From Mesorhizobium sp. 1M-11 (GTDB lineage Bacteria > Pseudomonadota > Alphaproteobacteria > Rhizobiales > Rhizobiaceae), in contig NZ_LJSD01000051.1 in the NCBI RefSeq assembly GCF_001303895.1, positions 372,001-436,000 of the forward strand: a stretch of DNA of 64,000 bases, in the 5' to 3' direction. Under the pieces are notes generated by a model. That model saw only the letters and a program-made list of their open reading frames with translations, ran no database searches and had not been told where the DNA came from. The position numbers and the translations under genes are program-made. Positions within the stretch are counted from its first letter, which is position 1. Each line of letters opens with the position of its first letter. Shown here in pieces: positions 42,102-51,167 of this stretch.

Positions 42102-42130
42102 AAAAAAGCCCGGCTTGGCGCCGGGCTTTT
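42102..42130. terminator. bidirectional rho-independent terminator after dnaK
   Basis: AGCCCGGC and GCCGGGCT form an 8-bp GC stem with loop TTGGC. An A-run (42102-42107) stands on the left and a T-run (42127-42130) on the right, so it can act on both strands. On the minus strand it follows the dnaK stop codon by 24 bases. Confidence 0.85.
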
Positions 42131-42154
42131 CTGGATTTTTGACCCTCAGGCCAC

Positions 42155-44071
42155 TTAAGCGGACTTCTTCTTGTCGTCGTTCTCGTCGATTTCCTCGAAA
42201 TCGGCGTCGACCACATCGGAATCCTTGGCGGCATCCGCCTTGGCGTCGGCCTCGGCGGCCTCCTTCTGCGAAGCCTCGTACATGGCCTGGCCGAGCTTCA
42301 TCGAAGCTTCGGTCAGCGCCTGGCTCTTGGCCTCGATCTCAGCGGCATCGTCGCCTTCGGCAGCCGTCTTCAGCGCGGCGATCGCGTCGGCGATCGCGGT
42401 GCGGTCGGCTTCGGAGACCTTGTCGCCATAGTCCTTCAGCGACTTCTCGGCCGAATGCGCCAGAGCCTCGGCCTGGTTGCGGGCCTCGACCAGTCCGCGG
42501 CGCTGCTTGTCGGCCTCGGCATTGGCCTCGGCGTCCTTCACCATCTTCTCGATGTCGGCGTCCGACAGGCCGCCAGACGCCTGGATGCGGATCTGGTGTT
42601 CCTTGCCGGTACCCTTGTCCTTGGCCGAGACGTTGACGATGCCGTTGGCATCGATGTCGAAGGTGACCTCGATCTGCGGCACGCCACGCGGAGCCGGCGG
42701 AATACCGACCAGGTCGAACTGGCCGAGCATCTTGTTGTCGGCCGCCATTTCGCGCTCGCCCTGGAAGACGCGGATGGTCACCGCGCTCTGCGAATCCTCG
42801 GCGGTCGAGAACACCTGGCTCTTCTTGGTCGGGATCGTGGTGTTGCGCTCGATCAGGCGGGTGAACACGCCACCCAGCGTCTCGATGCCCAGCGAAAGCG
42901 GAGTCACGTCGAGCAGCAGCACGTCCTTGACGTCGCCCTGCAGCACGCCGGCCTGGATGGCGGCGCCGAGTGCGACGACTTCGTCAGGATTCACGCCCTT
43001 GTGCGGCTCCTTGCCGAAGAACTGCTTCACCACTTCCTGGACCTTCGGCATGCGGGTCATGCCGCCGACCAGAACGACTTCGTCGATCTCGCCAGCCTTG
43101 AGGCCGGCATCCTTGAGCGCTGCCTTGCACGGCTCGATGGTGCGCTGGATGAGGTCATCGACCAGCGATTCGAACTTGGCGCGGGTGAGTTTCAGCGTCA
43201 GGTGCTTCGGACCGGAAGCATCGGCGGTGATGAAAGGCAGGTTGATTTCGGTCTGCGCCGAGGACGACAGCTCGATCTTGGCCTTTTCGGCAGCTTCCTT
43301 GAGGCGCTGCAGGGCAAGCTTGTCGTTCTTCAGGTCGATGCCCTGTTCCTTCTTGAACTCGGCCGCCAGGTACTCGACCAGGCGCATGTCGAAGTCCTCG
43401 CCGCCCAGGAAGGTGTCGCCATTGGTCGACTTCACCTCGAAGACGCCGTCGCCGATTTCGAGAACCGAGATGTCGAAGGTGCCGCCGCCAAGGTCATAGA
43501 CGGCAATGGTCTTGCCATCCTTCTTGTCGAGCCCGTAGGCGAGCGCGGCCGCGGTCGGCTCGTTGATGATGCGCAGCACTTCGAGGCCGGCGATCTTGCC
43601 GGCATCCTTGGTGGCCTGGCGCTGGGCGTCGTTGAAATAGGCCGGAACGGTGATGACCGCCTTCTCGACCTTCTCGCCGAGATAGGCTTCCGCCGTTTCC
43701 TTCATCTTCTGCAGGATCATGGCCGAGATCTGGGAGGGCGACTGCTTCTTGCCGCCGGCTTCTACCCAGGCATCGCCATTGTCGCCATTGACGATCTTGT
43801 AGGGGACGAGCTTCTTGTCCTTCTCCGTCACCGGATCGTCATAGCGGCGGCCGATGAGGCGCTTGACCGCGAAGACCGTGTTTTCAGGATTGGTGACCGC
43901 CTGGCGCTTGGCCGGCTGGCCGACGAGGCGTTCGCCGTCGCCGCTGAAGGCGACGATCGAAGGCGTGGTGCGCGCGCCTTCCGCGTTTTCAATGACCTTC
44001 GCGTCCTTGCCGTCCATGACAGCGACGCAGGAATTGGTCGTCCCGAGGTCGATACCGATTACTTTTGCCAT
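42155..44071 (-). CDS. dnaK: molecular chaperone DnaK (Hsp70)
   Basis: A 638-residue Hsp70 that folds and protects proteins with DnaJ and GrpE. N-terminal ATPase signatures are VIGIDLGTTNSCVAV, IAVYDLGGGTFDISVLEIGD and VVLVGGMTRMPKVQEVVKQF; the substrate-binding part has DVTPLSLGIETLGGV; the lid ends in an acidic tail (DVVDADFEEIDENDDK). Length is normal. A candidate heat-shock sigma factor (RpoH) promoter lies upstream at 44189-44218. dnaJ follows. Confidence 0.97.
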   Translation of the reverse strand: MAKVIGIDLGTTNSCVAVMDGKDAKVIENAEGARTTPSIVAFSGDGERLVGQPAKRQAVTNPENTVFAVKRLIGRRYDDPVTEKDKKLVPYKIVNGDNGDAWVEAGGKKQSPSQISAMILQKMKETAEAYLGEKVEKAVITVPAYFNDAQRQATKDAGKIAGLEVLRIINEPTAAALAYGLDKKDGKTIAVYDLGGGTFDISVLEIGDGVFEVKSTNGDTFLGGEDFDMRLVEYLAAEFKKEQGIDLKNDKLALQRLKEAAEKAKIELSSSAQTEINLPFITADASGPKHLTLKLTRAKFESLVDDLIQRTIEPCKAALKDAGLKAGEIDEVVLVGGMTRMPKVQEVVKQFFGKEPHKGVNPDEVVALGAAIQAGVLQGDVKDVLLLDVTPLSLGIETLGGVFTRLIERNTTIPTKKSQVFSTAEDSQSAVTIRVFQGEREMAADNKMLGQFDLVGIPPAPRGVPQIEVTFDIDANGIVNVSAKDKGTGKEHQIRIQASGGLSDADIEKMVKDAEANAEADKQRRGLVEARNQAEALAHSAEKSLKDYGDKVSEADRTAIADAIAALKTAAEGDDAAEIEAKSQALTEASMKLGQAMYEASQKEAAEADAKADAAKDSDVVDADFEEIDENDDKKKSA

Positions 44072-44188
44072 CTAGTCTCTCCACTAAGCAGGCTTTCAAG
44101 GACCCTGTCAGGCGTTCCGGCGAAAGCCCCTGTTCACAGAAATTCCGCGCCAGGCTGCTTTTTCAAGGCGGCCCGCACGGTTGCGGCG

Positions 44189-44218
44189 TATATAAGAACA
44201 GGCCGCGCGGCACGCAAG
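44189..44218 (-). promoter_or_regulatory. candidate RpoH (sigma-32) promoter of dnaK
   Basis: On the minus strand the bases read CTTG, then 18 bases, then CTTATATA. This fits the alphaproteobacterial heat-shock consensus CTTG-N17/18-CYTATNT. It is about 118 bases from the dnaK start codon. The rest of the 44072-44493 gap showed no gene or other clear site. Confidence 0.65.
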
Positions 44219-44493
44219 CATTCTGCGCTTCCGCTTTTCCACTGCCAATCATCCTTTAGCTGCCCACCGATCACTTGTTGAAAATGGCCTGTCAAAAAGG
44301 CGTCCGGGGCGATGAGCCTGAACCCGCATCCGGACCCTGCAAGCCGGTTCCGCCGCTGTTTTGCACAGAAATCGTCCAAAAATGCCCCTGAACCACCATT
44401 CGGGCCGAGAGAAACGGACAAGGCGAATGGACTGCGTATGCCGGCTCGGCTAGGGTCCGCCCATCTCAGCGCATCTTGTTAGTCCACCTCGGA

Positions 44494-45390
44494 ATGCCCA
44501 TCCTGCCAGTCTCGCACCTGTTCGCCTTCGCCCGCAGAAGTCTCGTCGCCCTTGCCGCAGTGGCCTTCGTGGCCGGCTGTACGACCGCGACTCCGCCCGA
44601 GCAGGTGCTTTCGGTGCCGGCAAAGGAACAGAAATACGCAGCCATCGTCGTCGATGCCAGGACGGGCGCGCAGGTGTTCGAGGTCAATTCGACTTCGCTG
44701 CGTTATCCCGCGTCACTCACCAAGATGATGACGCTCTATCTCCTGTTCGAGGCGCTGGAGAGCGGCCGCATCGGCAAGGACACCCAGATCCCGGTCTCCG
44801 CCAACGCCGCCTCGCAGCCGCCGACCAAATTGCGGTTCCGGCCCGGCGAGACGATCGACGTCGATTCCGCCATCCGTGCGCTGGTTGTGAAGTCCGCCAA
44901 TGACGTCGCCGTCGCGGTCGGGGAATATCTCAGCGGCTCCGAAGAGGGTTTCGCCGCCACGATGACGTCCAAGGCGCGCCAGATCGGCATGCGCTCGACA
45001 ACTTTCCGCAATGCATCCGGCCTGCCCGACGATGGGCAGCAGACGACGGCACGCGACATGGCCGTGCTCGGCCTGGCGCTGAGAGCGCGCTTCCCGCAGC
45101 ACTACCATTATTTCTCGGACACAGACTTCATGTTCCGGGGCAGGCTGATACGCGGCCACAACGAGATGCTCAAGAACGTGTATGGCGTCGACGGCATCAA
45201 GACCGGCTACATCCGCGCTTCCGGCTTCAACATCGTCACCTCCTACGACGCCGGCGGAAAACGCTTCGTGGTGGTTGTCATGGGCGCGGACACGGCGCGC
45301 CAGCGCAATGCCCATGCCGAGGCGCTGCTGCAGCGGGCACTGAACCCCACCGGCTCCACGGCGCGTCTGCTCTACACGGCGGAGCAATAA
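44494..45390 (+). CDS. D-alanyl-D-alanine carboxypeptidase-type lipoprotein (peptidase S11)
   Basis: A 298-residue penicillin-binding protein of the S11 family. Active-site motifs are SLTK (in RYPASLTKMMTLYLL), SAND (SxN) and GIKTGYI (KTG). The N-terminal signal ends with a lipobox-like VAGC at FVAGCTTA, so the protein may be lipid-anchored. It would trim D-Ala from peptidoglycan stem peptides. The frame opens at a TTG (44476), but the ATG at 44494 gives a sensible signal. It lacks the long C-terminal domain of DacA-type enzymes. Converges with the ABC operon (36 bases between stops). Confidence 0.85.
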   Translation: MPILPVSHLFAFARRSLVALAAVAFVAGCTTATPPEQVLSVPAKEQKYAAIVVDARTGAQVFEVNSTSLRYPASLTKMMTLYLLFEALESGRIGKDTQIPVSANAASQPPTKLRFRPGETIDVDSAIRALVVKSANDVAVAVGEYLSGSEEGFAATMTSKARQIGMRSTTFRNASGLPDDGQQTTARDMAVLGLALRARFPQHYHYFSDTDFMFRGRLIRGHNEMLKNVYGVDGIKTGYIRASGFNIVTSYDAGGKRFVVVVMGADTARQRNAHAEALLQRALNPTGSTARLLYTAEQ

Positions 45391-45426
45391 GCCGGCCGCG
45401 GCGGATGTGAAGCCGACGCGGGACAC

Positions 45427-46527
45427 TCAGTTCGCCAGCCAGAGCGCCGACTTCGGCTTGAAGCCCACGGTGGTCGACCCGCCGGGCTCGAGCAATGAAT
45501 CGCCCGAATGGAATGGCGCGTCGATCAGCACCATCGCGCCGCCGACCTGCACGCCATAGCGGACTGTGGCCCCCAGGAATTCGCGGTGAACGATCCTGCC
45601 CGGCAACGATACCGAATCCGCCGCATCAAGGCCGATCGTGGCGTATTGCGGACGCAGCACCAGCTTGGCGCTTTCGGGCACATCCACGCCCGCCGGGATC
45701 GGGATGGAGCCCGCACCGGCCACTTCGAAACTGCGCGCGTTCCCTTCACCCCTGATCTTTCCCTCGAGGAGGTTCGCCGTGCCAAGGAAATTGGCAACGA
45801 ACAGATTTGCCGGCCTCTCGTAGAGGCCCATCGGCGTGCCGACCTGCTGGATGCGGCCTTCGTTGAACACGGCGATGCGATCGCACACGGTGTTTGCCTC
45901 TTCCTGGTCATGCGTGACGAAGATCGTCGTCAATTGCAGCCGCTGCTGGAGATCCCTGAGTTCGCGACGGACCTCGACACGCATCTTGGCGTCGAGATTG
46001 GAGAGCGGCTCATCGAGCAGAAGCACTTTGGGCTCGATCGCGATGGTACGGGCGAGCGCCACGCGCTGCTGCTGGCCACCCGAAAGTTGCGCGGGACGAC
46101 GCTCCGCCAGGTGCTTGAGGCCAACCAGATCGAGTGCTGCGTTTACCCTGCGCTCGACTTCGGCTTTGCGCAGGCGCCGTTCTTCCAGGCCGAAGGCGAC
46201 ATTGTGCGCCACCGTCATATGCGGCCAAAGCGCGTAGGATTGGAACACCATGCCGATCTCGCGTTTCCAGGGCGGCATGTCGAGGACATCGTCCCCGCCG
46301 ATCACCACCTTTCCCTGGCGGGCCTGGTTGAAACCGGCGATCAGCCTGAGCAATGTCGTCTTTCCGCATCCTGAGGGGCCGAGGAAGGCGAAGAACTCCC
46401 CGGGTTTGATCTCCAGGTTGATATCCTTCAGCACATGCTGCTGGCCGTAATAGAGATTGACGTCGCTGATGCTGATAGCCTTGGCGGCTCCCCGGGAGCG
46501 CGCTTCATTCCTGACTTCCACATTCAT
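45427..46527 (-). CDS. ABC transporter ATP-binding protein (AfuC/FbpC-like)
   Basis: A 366-residue ATPase. Walker A GPSGCGKTT, Q-loop VFQSYALWPH, signature LSGGQQQRVALA, Walker B VLLLDEPLSNLDA, switch His VTHDQEEANT, and a C-terminal TOBE domain. It belongs to the iron/phosphosugar type (FbpC/AfuC). It is the last gene of the operon binding protein-permease-ATPase, 18 bases after the fused permease. Confidence 0.88.
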   Translation of the reverse strand: MNVEVRNEARSRGAAKAISISDVNLYYGQQHVLKDINLEIKPGEFFAFLGPSGCGKTTLLRLIAGFNQARQGKVVIGGDDVLDMPPWKREIGMVFQSYALWPHMTVAHNVAFGLEERRLRKAEVERRVNAALDLVGLKHLAERRPAQLSGGQQQRVALARTIAIEPKVLLLDEPLSNLDAKMRVEVRRELRDLQQRLQLTTIFVTHDQEEANTVCDRIAVFNEGRIQQVGTPMGLYERPANLFVANFLGTANLLEGKIRGEGNARSFEVAGAGSIPIPAGVDVPESAKLVLRPQYATIGLDAADSVSLPGRIVHREFLGATVRYGVQVGGAMVLIDAPFHSGDSLLEPGGSTTVGFKPKSALWLAN

Positions 46528-46545
46528 CGTTCACTCCCTGGAATT

Positions 46546-48255
46546 CTATTTGTTCATGCCGAGCGTCTTCTGACGGCGCTCGACCACGTAGTGGGACAGC
46601 AGCGTGCAAGCCGCGACCATGATGACGGCGATGACGCCGAGCGCCGCCCCCGGTCCGCGCCCCGCAGGTGATTGCATGAAGACGTAGAGGCCGTAGGCTA
46701 TGGGCGCGTCGGAATTGCTCTGGATGAGCATCAGCGTTGCCGAAAGCTCGACGGCCGCGGTCGAGAAGGACGTGACGAAGCCCGCAAGCAGACCACCGGT
46801 CATCAGCGGCAGGACAATGCGCCGGATGGTGCACTGCTTGGTGGCGCCGAGGTTCTCCGCAGCCTCCTCGAGCGATTGCGAAACTTGCTGCAACGCCGCG
46901 TAGCAGGCCCGCAACGCATAGGGCAGTCGGCGGATGGCAAGCGCCATCACAACCATCACCCACAGTGTCGCAAGCGGGGTCCCGTCGGGCAAACTGATGC
47001 CGTAGAAAGTACGAAGATAGCCGATGCCGAGCACGACGCCCGGGATTGCCAGGGCCGCGGTCGCAGCCCAGTCGAGCCAATGCCGACCGATCACCTTGGT
47101 GCGCAGCACCAGATAGGCGATGGCGCCACCGACAATGACATCGATGAGACCGGCCAGGCTGGCGTAGATCAGCGTGTTCTTGATGTAGAGCGAACTCTCG
47201 CCGAAGACGCGGGTGTAGTGGGCGACGGTGAAACCATCGGGCAGAGGGCTGAAGGACCACACAGTGGCCAGCGACAACAGCAAAAGCCCGATATGCGGCG
47301 ACAGCACCAGAAGCAGGATCAGGCCGACCACACCGTAAGCCAGGACTGCTTCGCCACGGCTGAGCGGGCGCTTGGACAGGCCACCGCCACCGCGCTGGAC
47401 GGTCGAATAGTCCTTGCCGCGCATCGCCACCGCCGACAGCCACATGGCAAAGATCGAGACCACGATCAGGATGACCGAGATCACATAACCCATCGGGTCT
47501 GTGAGGCCGACCGACGTGACGCGCAGATAGGCCTGCGGCGCCAGCATGTCCTTGACGTTGAGCAGCAGCGGCGTGGCGAGGTCATCGAAAACCTTGACGA
47601 AAACCAGCGATGCTCCCGCGAGATAGCCGGGCATCGCCAGCGGGAAGACGATGCGGCGGAACAGGCGGAAACCCGAAGAACCCAGATTCTGGGCAGCTTC
47701 CTCCATCGATCGGTCGATATTTCTCAGGCTGGTCGAAAGGTTGATCAGGATGAAGGGGAAATAGTGCAGCGACTGCACGAAGATGACGCCGTTCAGCCCC
47801 TCCATGAAAGGAATGCGGAAACCGAACCAATCGTTGAGCAGGAGATTGACGGTGCCGTTGCGGCCAAACAGCAATTGCATGGCGACCGCACCGACGAAGG
47901 GCGGCATGATCAACGGAATGAACCCCAGCGTCTGGATCAGAAGCGAGCCACGGAACTCGAAGCGTGTGGTGAGCACCGCCAGGGGCAGGGCGATCAACGT
48001 ACCCCAGACCACCGACATGGCCGACACATAGACCGAGTTGAAGAAGGATTGCTGGAACAGCTTGGTGCGGAAGAAGTCCAGGAAATTGACAATGGTCAGT
48101 GCGCCCGTGCCTTTCTCCGTGAAGGCCGTGTAGATCACGGTTCCCGCCGGGATCACCAGGAAGACGGCAAGGAACAGGGCGATCAAGGCGACCGCGGCGA
48201 CCTGCCCGGGCTTGGCTGAGATACGGTTTATCGGGATTGCGGCAACGGATGCCAT
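46546..48255 (-). CDS. fused ABC transporter permease (two permease domains)
   Basis: A 569-residue protein that carries two permease domains in one chain, as in FbpB/AfuB-like systems, with about 12 helices. The two EAA loops are EEAAQNLGSSGFRLFRRIVF (first half) and EEAAENLGATKQCTIRRIVL (second half). It would form the whole channel with a dimer of the ATPase. It lies 111 bases after the binding-protein gene. Its likely substrate, judged by the neighbouring PgtABC-like sensor genes, is a phosphorylated organic acid or sugar rather than ferric iron. Confidence 0.88.
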   Translation of the reverse strand: MASVAAIPINRISAKPGQVAAVALIALFLAVFLVIPAGTVIYTAFTEKGTGALTIVNFLDFFRTKLFQQSFFNSVYVSAMSVVWGTLIALPLAVLTTRFEFRGSLLIQTLGFIPLIMPPFVGAVAMQLLFGRNGTVNLLLNDWFGFRIPFMEGLNGVIFVQSLHYFPFILINLSTSLRNIDRSMEEAAQNLGSSGFRLFRRIVFPLAMPGYLAGASLVFVKVFDDLATPLLLNVKDMLAPQAYLRVTSVGLTDPMGYVISVILIVVSIFAMWLSAVAMRGKDYSTVQRGGGGLSKRPLSRGEAVLAYGVVGLILLLVLSPHIGLLLLSLATVWSFSPLPDGFTVAHYTRVFGESSLYIKNTLIYASLAGLIDVIVGGAIAYLVLRTKVIGRHWLDWAATAALAIPGVVLGIGYLRTFYGISLPDGTPLATLWVMVVMALAIRRLPYALRACYAALQQVSQSLEEAAENLGATKQCTIRRIVLPLMTGGLLAGFVTSFSTAAVELSATLMLIQSNSDAPIAYGLYVFMQSPAGRGPGAALGVIAVIMVAACTLLSHYVVERRQKTLGMNK

Positions 48256-48366
48256 GGCGGACTCCGGATGAGTTCATCGTGCCCGGCTGTCAGCGTGCCG
48301 GGTACAGAAGCATGGATGATCGGAAATGGCCGCCTGCTTGCGCAGACGGCCTGCACGCCGGTTCGC

Positions 48367-49686
48367 TCAGTCGATGAGGCCCAGCGCGGCTTCCGCCTTG
48401 GTCTGTGCGGCAGCGTATTTCTCCGCTGCGAATGCCGCCCATTGCTGCTCGAGTTCGGCCTGGCGAGCGGTCTTCTGTTCGCCGCCGGTGAAGGCGTCCC
48501 GGATTTCCTGGCTTGCCGCCTGCTCAGCGGTGATCGGCATCGCCGCGATCAGCGAACGGGCCTCCTGGAGCAAGCCGCGCGCTTCCGCATTGTCGCTTTT
48601 GGCCAATGCCTCCTCGGCCGCGTGGATTGCCTTCGTCGCGCCCTTCAGCTTGTCGAGCTGAAACGAGATCAGCTGATCGAACAGGGTGTCGACGACATCG
48701 GTGCGCTTCTTCGAGACATCGGCGTCGAAGGTGATCATCGACTGGAAACGCTGATCCTTGAACGGGTTCGGGAAACCCTCGGGTGCCTTCTCATAAAGCG
48801 CGGGATTGATCGGCAAGCGACGGATCGTCGGTTCGAGCAGGACGGTCTGGCCTTTTTCCGAAAGCAGATAGTTGACGAAGGCCTCGGCTCCTTTCTGGTT
48901 CGGAGCATTGGCGACGATGCCGACATTGGCTGGAACCACCGTCGTCACCGACGGGTAGGCGAAACTGACCGGGAAGCCGCTGGCCTGCGCCGAGAAGGCA
49001 AAGAAATCGATGACGATACCGATGCCCGTCTGGCCCGAATTCACCGCATCCGGCACACCGAACGAGCGCTCGGTGACCTGCTGCAGATTGCCGCCGATGC
49101 CTTTGAGCGTACCCCAGCCCTTGTCCCAACCCTCTCCCTGAAGGATCGTTTCGATGGTCAGGTGCGTGGTGCCGGAACGAGAGGGCGCCGCGATCGCGAC
49201 ATGATCGTAGTATTGCGGCTTCGTCAGGTCGCCCCATTCGGCGGGCTTGGGGATTTCGTTGGCCTCGAGATAGCGGTCGTTCGACATGATGCCGTAACCG
49301 GACGCCGCGAAGCCGAAGTAGAAGCCGTCGGGATCATTGACCGGATAGGAGCCGACTTTCTCCGGCAGGCCTGTGACGGACGGCTTGAATTTGGTCAACA
49401 GCTTTCGGCTCTTCAGGCTGTCGAAAGCATCGGGCGCGGAGGCCCAGAACAGATCGGTCTGGTTGTTGCCCTTGGTCTCGTCGACATATTTGACGCCGGA
49501 ACTGGTGCTCTTGTTCTGGACGTCCAGCGTGTACCCTGGATTGGCCGCCTCGAAGCCGGCCTTGAATGGGTCGGTCACATCCTTGGAGAAGGATGTGACG
49601 ATGGTCACCTTGCCGCCCTCTTCAGCGTGAGCGGCAACGATGGCGGCAGCCGAGATCAGCATCGCCGCGGCAATGGTCTTCAACAT
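48367..49686 (-). CDS. ABC transporter substrate-binding protein, PgtC-like paralogue
   Basis: A 439-residue periplasmic binding protein. The ATG at 49686 has a GGGAGGAG ribosome site and gives the signal peptide KTIAAAMLISAAAIVAAHA. The mature protein starts GGKVTIVTSF and shares many segments with the second binding protein at 53065-54399, such as DPDGFYFGFAASGYGIM and the ligand-pocket-like APSRSGTTHL. A C-terminal helical extension is present (about residues 330-439). It heads the importer operon; the sigma-54 promoter at 49738-49752 is just upstream. Confidence 0.87.
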   Translation of the reverse strand: MLKTIAAAMLISAAAIVAAHAEEGGKVTIVTSFSKDVTDPFKAGFEAANPGYTLDVQNKSTSSGVKYVDETKGNNQTDLFWASAPDAFDSLKSRKLLTKFKPSVTGLPEKVGSYPVNDPDGFYFGFAASGYGIMSNDRYLEANEIPKPAEWGDLTKPQYYDHVAIAAPSRSGTTHLTIETILQGEGWDKGWGTLKGIGGNLQQVTERSFGVPDAVNSGQTGIGIVIDFFAFSAQASGFPVSFAYPSVTTVVPANVGIVANAPNQKGAEAFVNYLLSEKGQTVLLEPTIRRLPINPALYEKAPEGFPNPFKDQRFQSMITFDADVSKKRTDVVDTLFDQLISFQLDKLKGATKAIHAAEEALAKSDNAEARGLLQEARSLIAAMPITAEQAASQEIRDAFTGGEQKTARQAELEQQWAAFAAEKYAAAQTKAEAALGLID

Positions 49687-49737
49687 GAGATAGCTCCTCC
49701 CAATCACCGCCAGGCTTCGGCGGTCGCCAAAGACGGA

Positions 49738-49752
49738 GCAAGGCGCGTGCCA
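49738..49752 (-). promoter_or_regulatory. sigma-54 promoter of the importer operon
   Basis: On the minus strand the sequence is TGGCACGCGCCTTGC, a full match to the -24/-12 consensus TGGCAC-N5-TTGC. Predicted start of transcription is about 40 bases before the binding-protein ATG. The adjacent response regulator has the GAFTGA loop needed to work with sigma-54. Confidence 0.85.
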
Positions 49753-49794
49753 ATCGCGGAAATCCCGCGATTCCGGCTCTCTTCAGCGGAGATT

Positions 49795-49844
49795 GGGTAA
49801 GAACGGTAACATTGCCGCGCTGCAGCGTGGGTAATTCAGGTAAC
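49795..49844. promoter_or_regulatory. candidate enhancer boxes for the NtrC-type regulator
   Basis: Two related 16-base boxes, GGGTAAGAACGGTAAC (49795-49810) and GGGTAATTCAGGTAAC (49829-49844), lie 34 bases apart (about three helical turns). Each contains two GGTAA motifs 9 bases apart. They stand roughly 55-105 bases upstream of the -12 element, as enhancer sites of sigma-54 activators do; the second overlaps the regulator's stop codon. Confidence 0.65.
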
Positions 49845-51167
49845 GTCGCCATCCTCGCCGCGCGCGTCTATGCCGTGCTTGCGCATCTTGAGGTAGAGCG
49901 TCTTGCGTGAGATGCCGAGCTGGTCGGCGGTGGCCCCCACGCGCCCTTCCTGGGCCGACAGGCTGTCGAGGATGATGGTGCGCTCCACCCGATCCATCTG
50001 CTCTTCCAGCGTCAACGATCCATCGAAATTCCTGCCTTCGCCGACATCCTCCAGGCCAAGAACGAAGCGCTCGGCGACATTGCGCAGTTCGCGCACGTTG
50101 CCTGGCCACGGCCTGCGGTCGAGATCTGCCAGGAAGGCCGTATCCACCTTGGGCGGGATTCGTCCCTGGCGTTTGGCCGCCAGCGCCAGGAAATGCCGGA
50201 ACAACAGGCCGACATCGCCCTTGCGGACACCGAGCGGGGGCAACTCTATCCGCGCGATATCGAGCCGATAGGCCAGGTCCTCGCGAAACTGCCCCTGCCT
50301 GGCCAATTGATGCAGGTCGGCTTTCGTGGCCGCCACCACCTGCAGGTCGACGGACCGTTCCGTGTTCGAGCCGAGGCGTTCGATGACACGTTCCTGCAGG
50401 ACACGCAGCAGGCGGACCTGAGCGGCCGTCGGCATGGATTCGATCTCATCGAGGAACAGCGTGCCGCCATCGGCATGCTCGATCTTGCCGACGCGTTTTT
50501 CGCGCGCGCCCGTGAAGGCGCCGGCTTCGTGACCGAAGAGTTCGGATTCCAGCATGGTTTCCGGGATGGCGCCGCAATTCACGGCAACGAAATTGCCCTT
50601 GCGGGCGCCGAAGTCGTGCAGGGCGCGAGCAACGACCTCCTTGCCGGTCCCGGTCTCGCCTATGACGAGGATATCGGTGGCAACGCCCGCAATGCGCTTC
50701 AACTTCTCGCGCAGCGCCACGACCGGTGCCGAATGGCCGATGAGGCGCGTTTCCCAGCCGTCGGTGTCAGCCGCCAGACGCAGTTGCCGGTTCTCCAACA
50801 GAAGTTGCCGGTGCGCGCGCGCCTTCCTGATCGTCTCGATGAGATGCAGCGGATCGGCCGGCTTTTCGATGAAATCCCAGGCGCCTTCACGCATGGCCCG
50901 CAAAGCCATCGGGACGTCGCCATGACCGGATATCAGCACGATCGGGATATCGGGATCGATGCCGCGCACCGCGGCGATCAGGTCAAAGCCGTCATGCCTG
51001 GGCATACGCACATCCGAGACGATGACGGCCCCGGTATCGGCCCTGAGGTCAGCGATGGCTGCTGCCACGGAGCCATGGGCGGCGACTACGAGGCCTTCGA
51101 GTTCCAGCACCTCACGGTAACCGTCGAGCACGCTGGCGTCGTCATCGACGAGGATGACATCGGTCAT
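49836..51167 (-). CDS. sigma-54-dependent response regulator (PgtA/DctD-like)
   Basis: A 443-residue NtrC-type regulator. Receiver domain (1-120): VILVDDDAS acidic pocket and phosphorylated Asp in VIVSDVRMPRHDG, Lys in FIEKPADP. AAA+ domain (about 140-380): Walker A GETGTGKE, ELFGHEAGAFTGA loop contacting sigma-54, GGTLFLDEIESM Walker B. C-terminal Fis-type helix-turn-helix (VGATADQLGISRKTLYLKMR). Its start overlaps the kinase stop (ATGA). Likely activates the adjacent importer operon. Confidence 0.92.
   Translation of the reverse strand: MTDVILVDDDASVLDGYREVLELEGLVVAAHGSVAAAIADLRADTGAVIVSDVRMPRHDGFDLIAAVRGIDPDIPIVLISGHGDVPMALRAMREGAWDFIEKPADPLHLIETIRKARAHRQLLLENRQLRLAADTDGWETRLIGHSAPVVALREKLKRIAGVATDILVIGETGTGKEVVARALHDFGARKGNFVAVNCGAIPETMLESELFGHEAGAFTGAREKRVGKIEHADGGTLFLDEIESMPTAAQVRLLRVLQERVIERLGSNTERSVDLQVVAATKADLHQLARQGQFREDLAYRLDIARIELPPLGVRKGDVGLLFRHFLALAAKRQGRIPPKVDTAFLADLDRRPWPGNVRELRNVAERFVLGLEDVGEGRNFDGSLTLEEQMDRVERTIILDSLSAQEGRVGATADQLGISRKTLYLKMRKHGIDARGEDGDVT

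Noticed and set aside
42455..44281. 608-codon open frame on the plus strand opposite dnaK
   Set aside because: A well-known antisense frame of dnaK; the minus strand gene is unmistakable.
46672..48219. 515-codon open frame on the plus strand opposite the fused permease
   Set aside because: His/Arg/Gln-rich composition and complete overlap with a certain membrane protein gene.
45427..49686. Assignment as a ferric iron (FbpABC) importer
   Set aside because: The ATPase and fused permease fit that branch, but the binding protein is PgtC-like and lies beside phosphoglycerate-type sensor genes, so iron is not supported.
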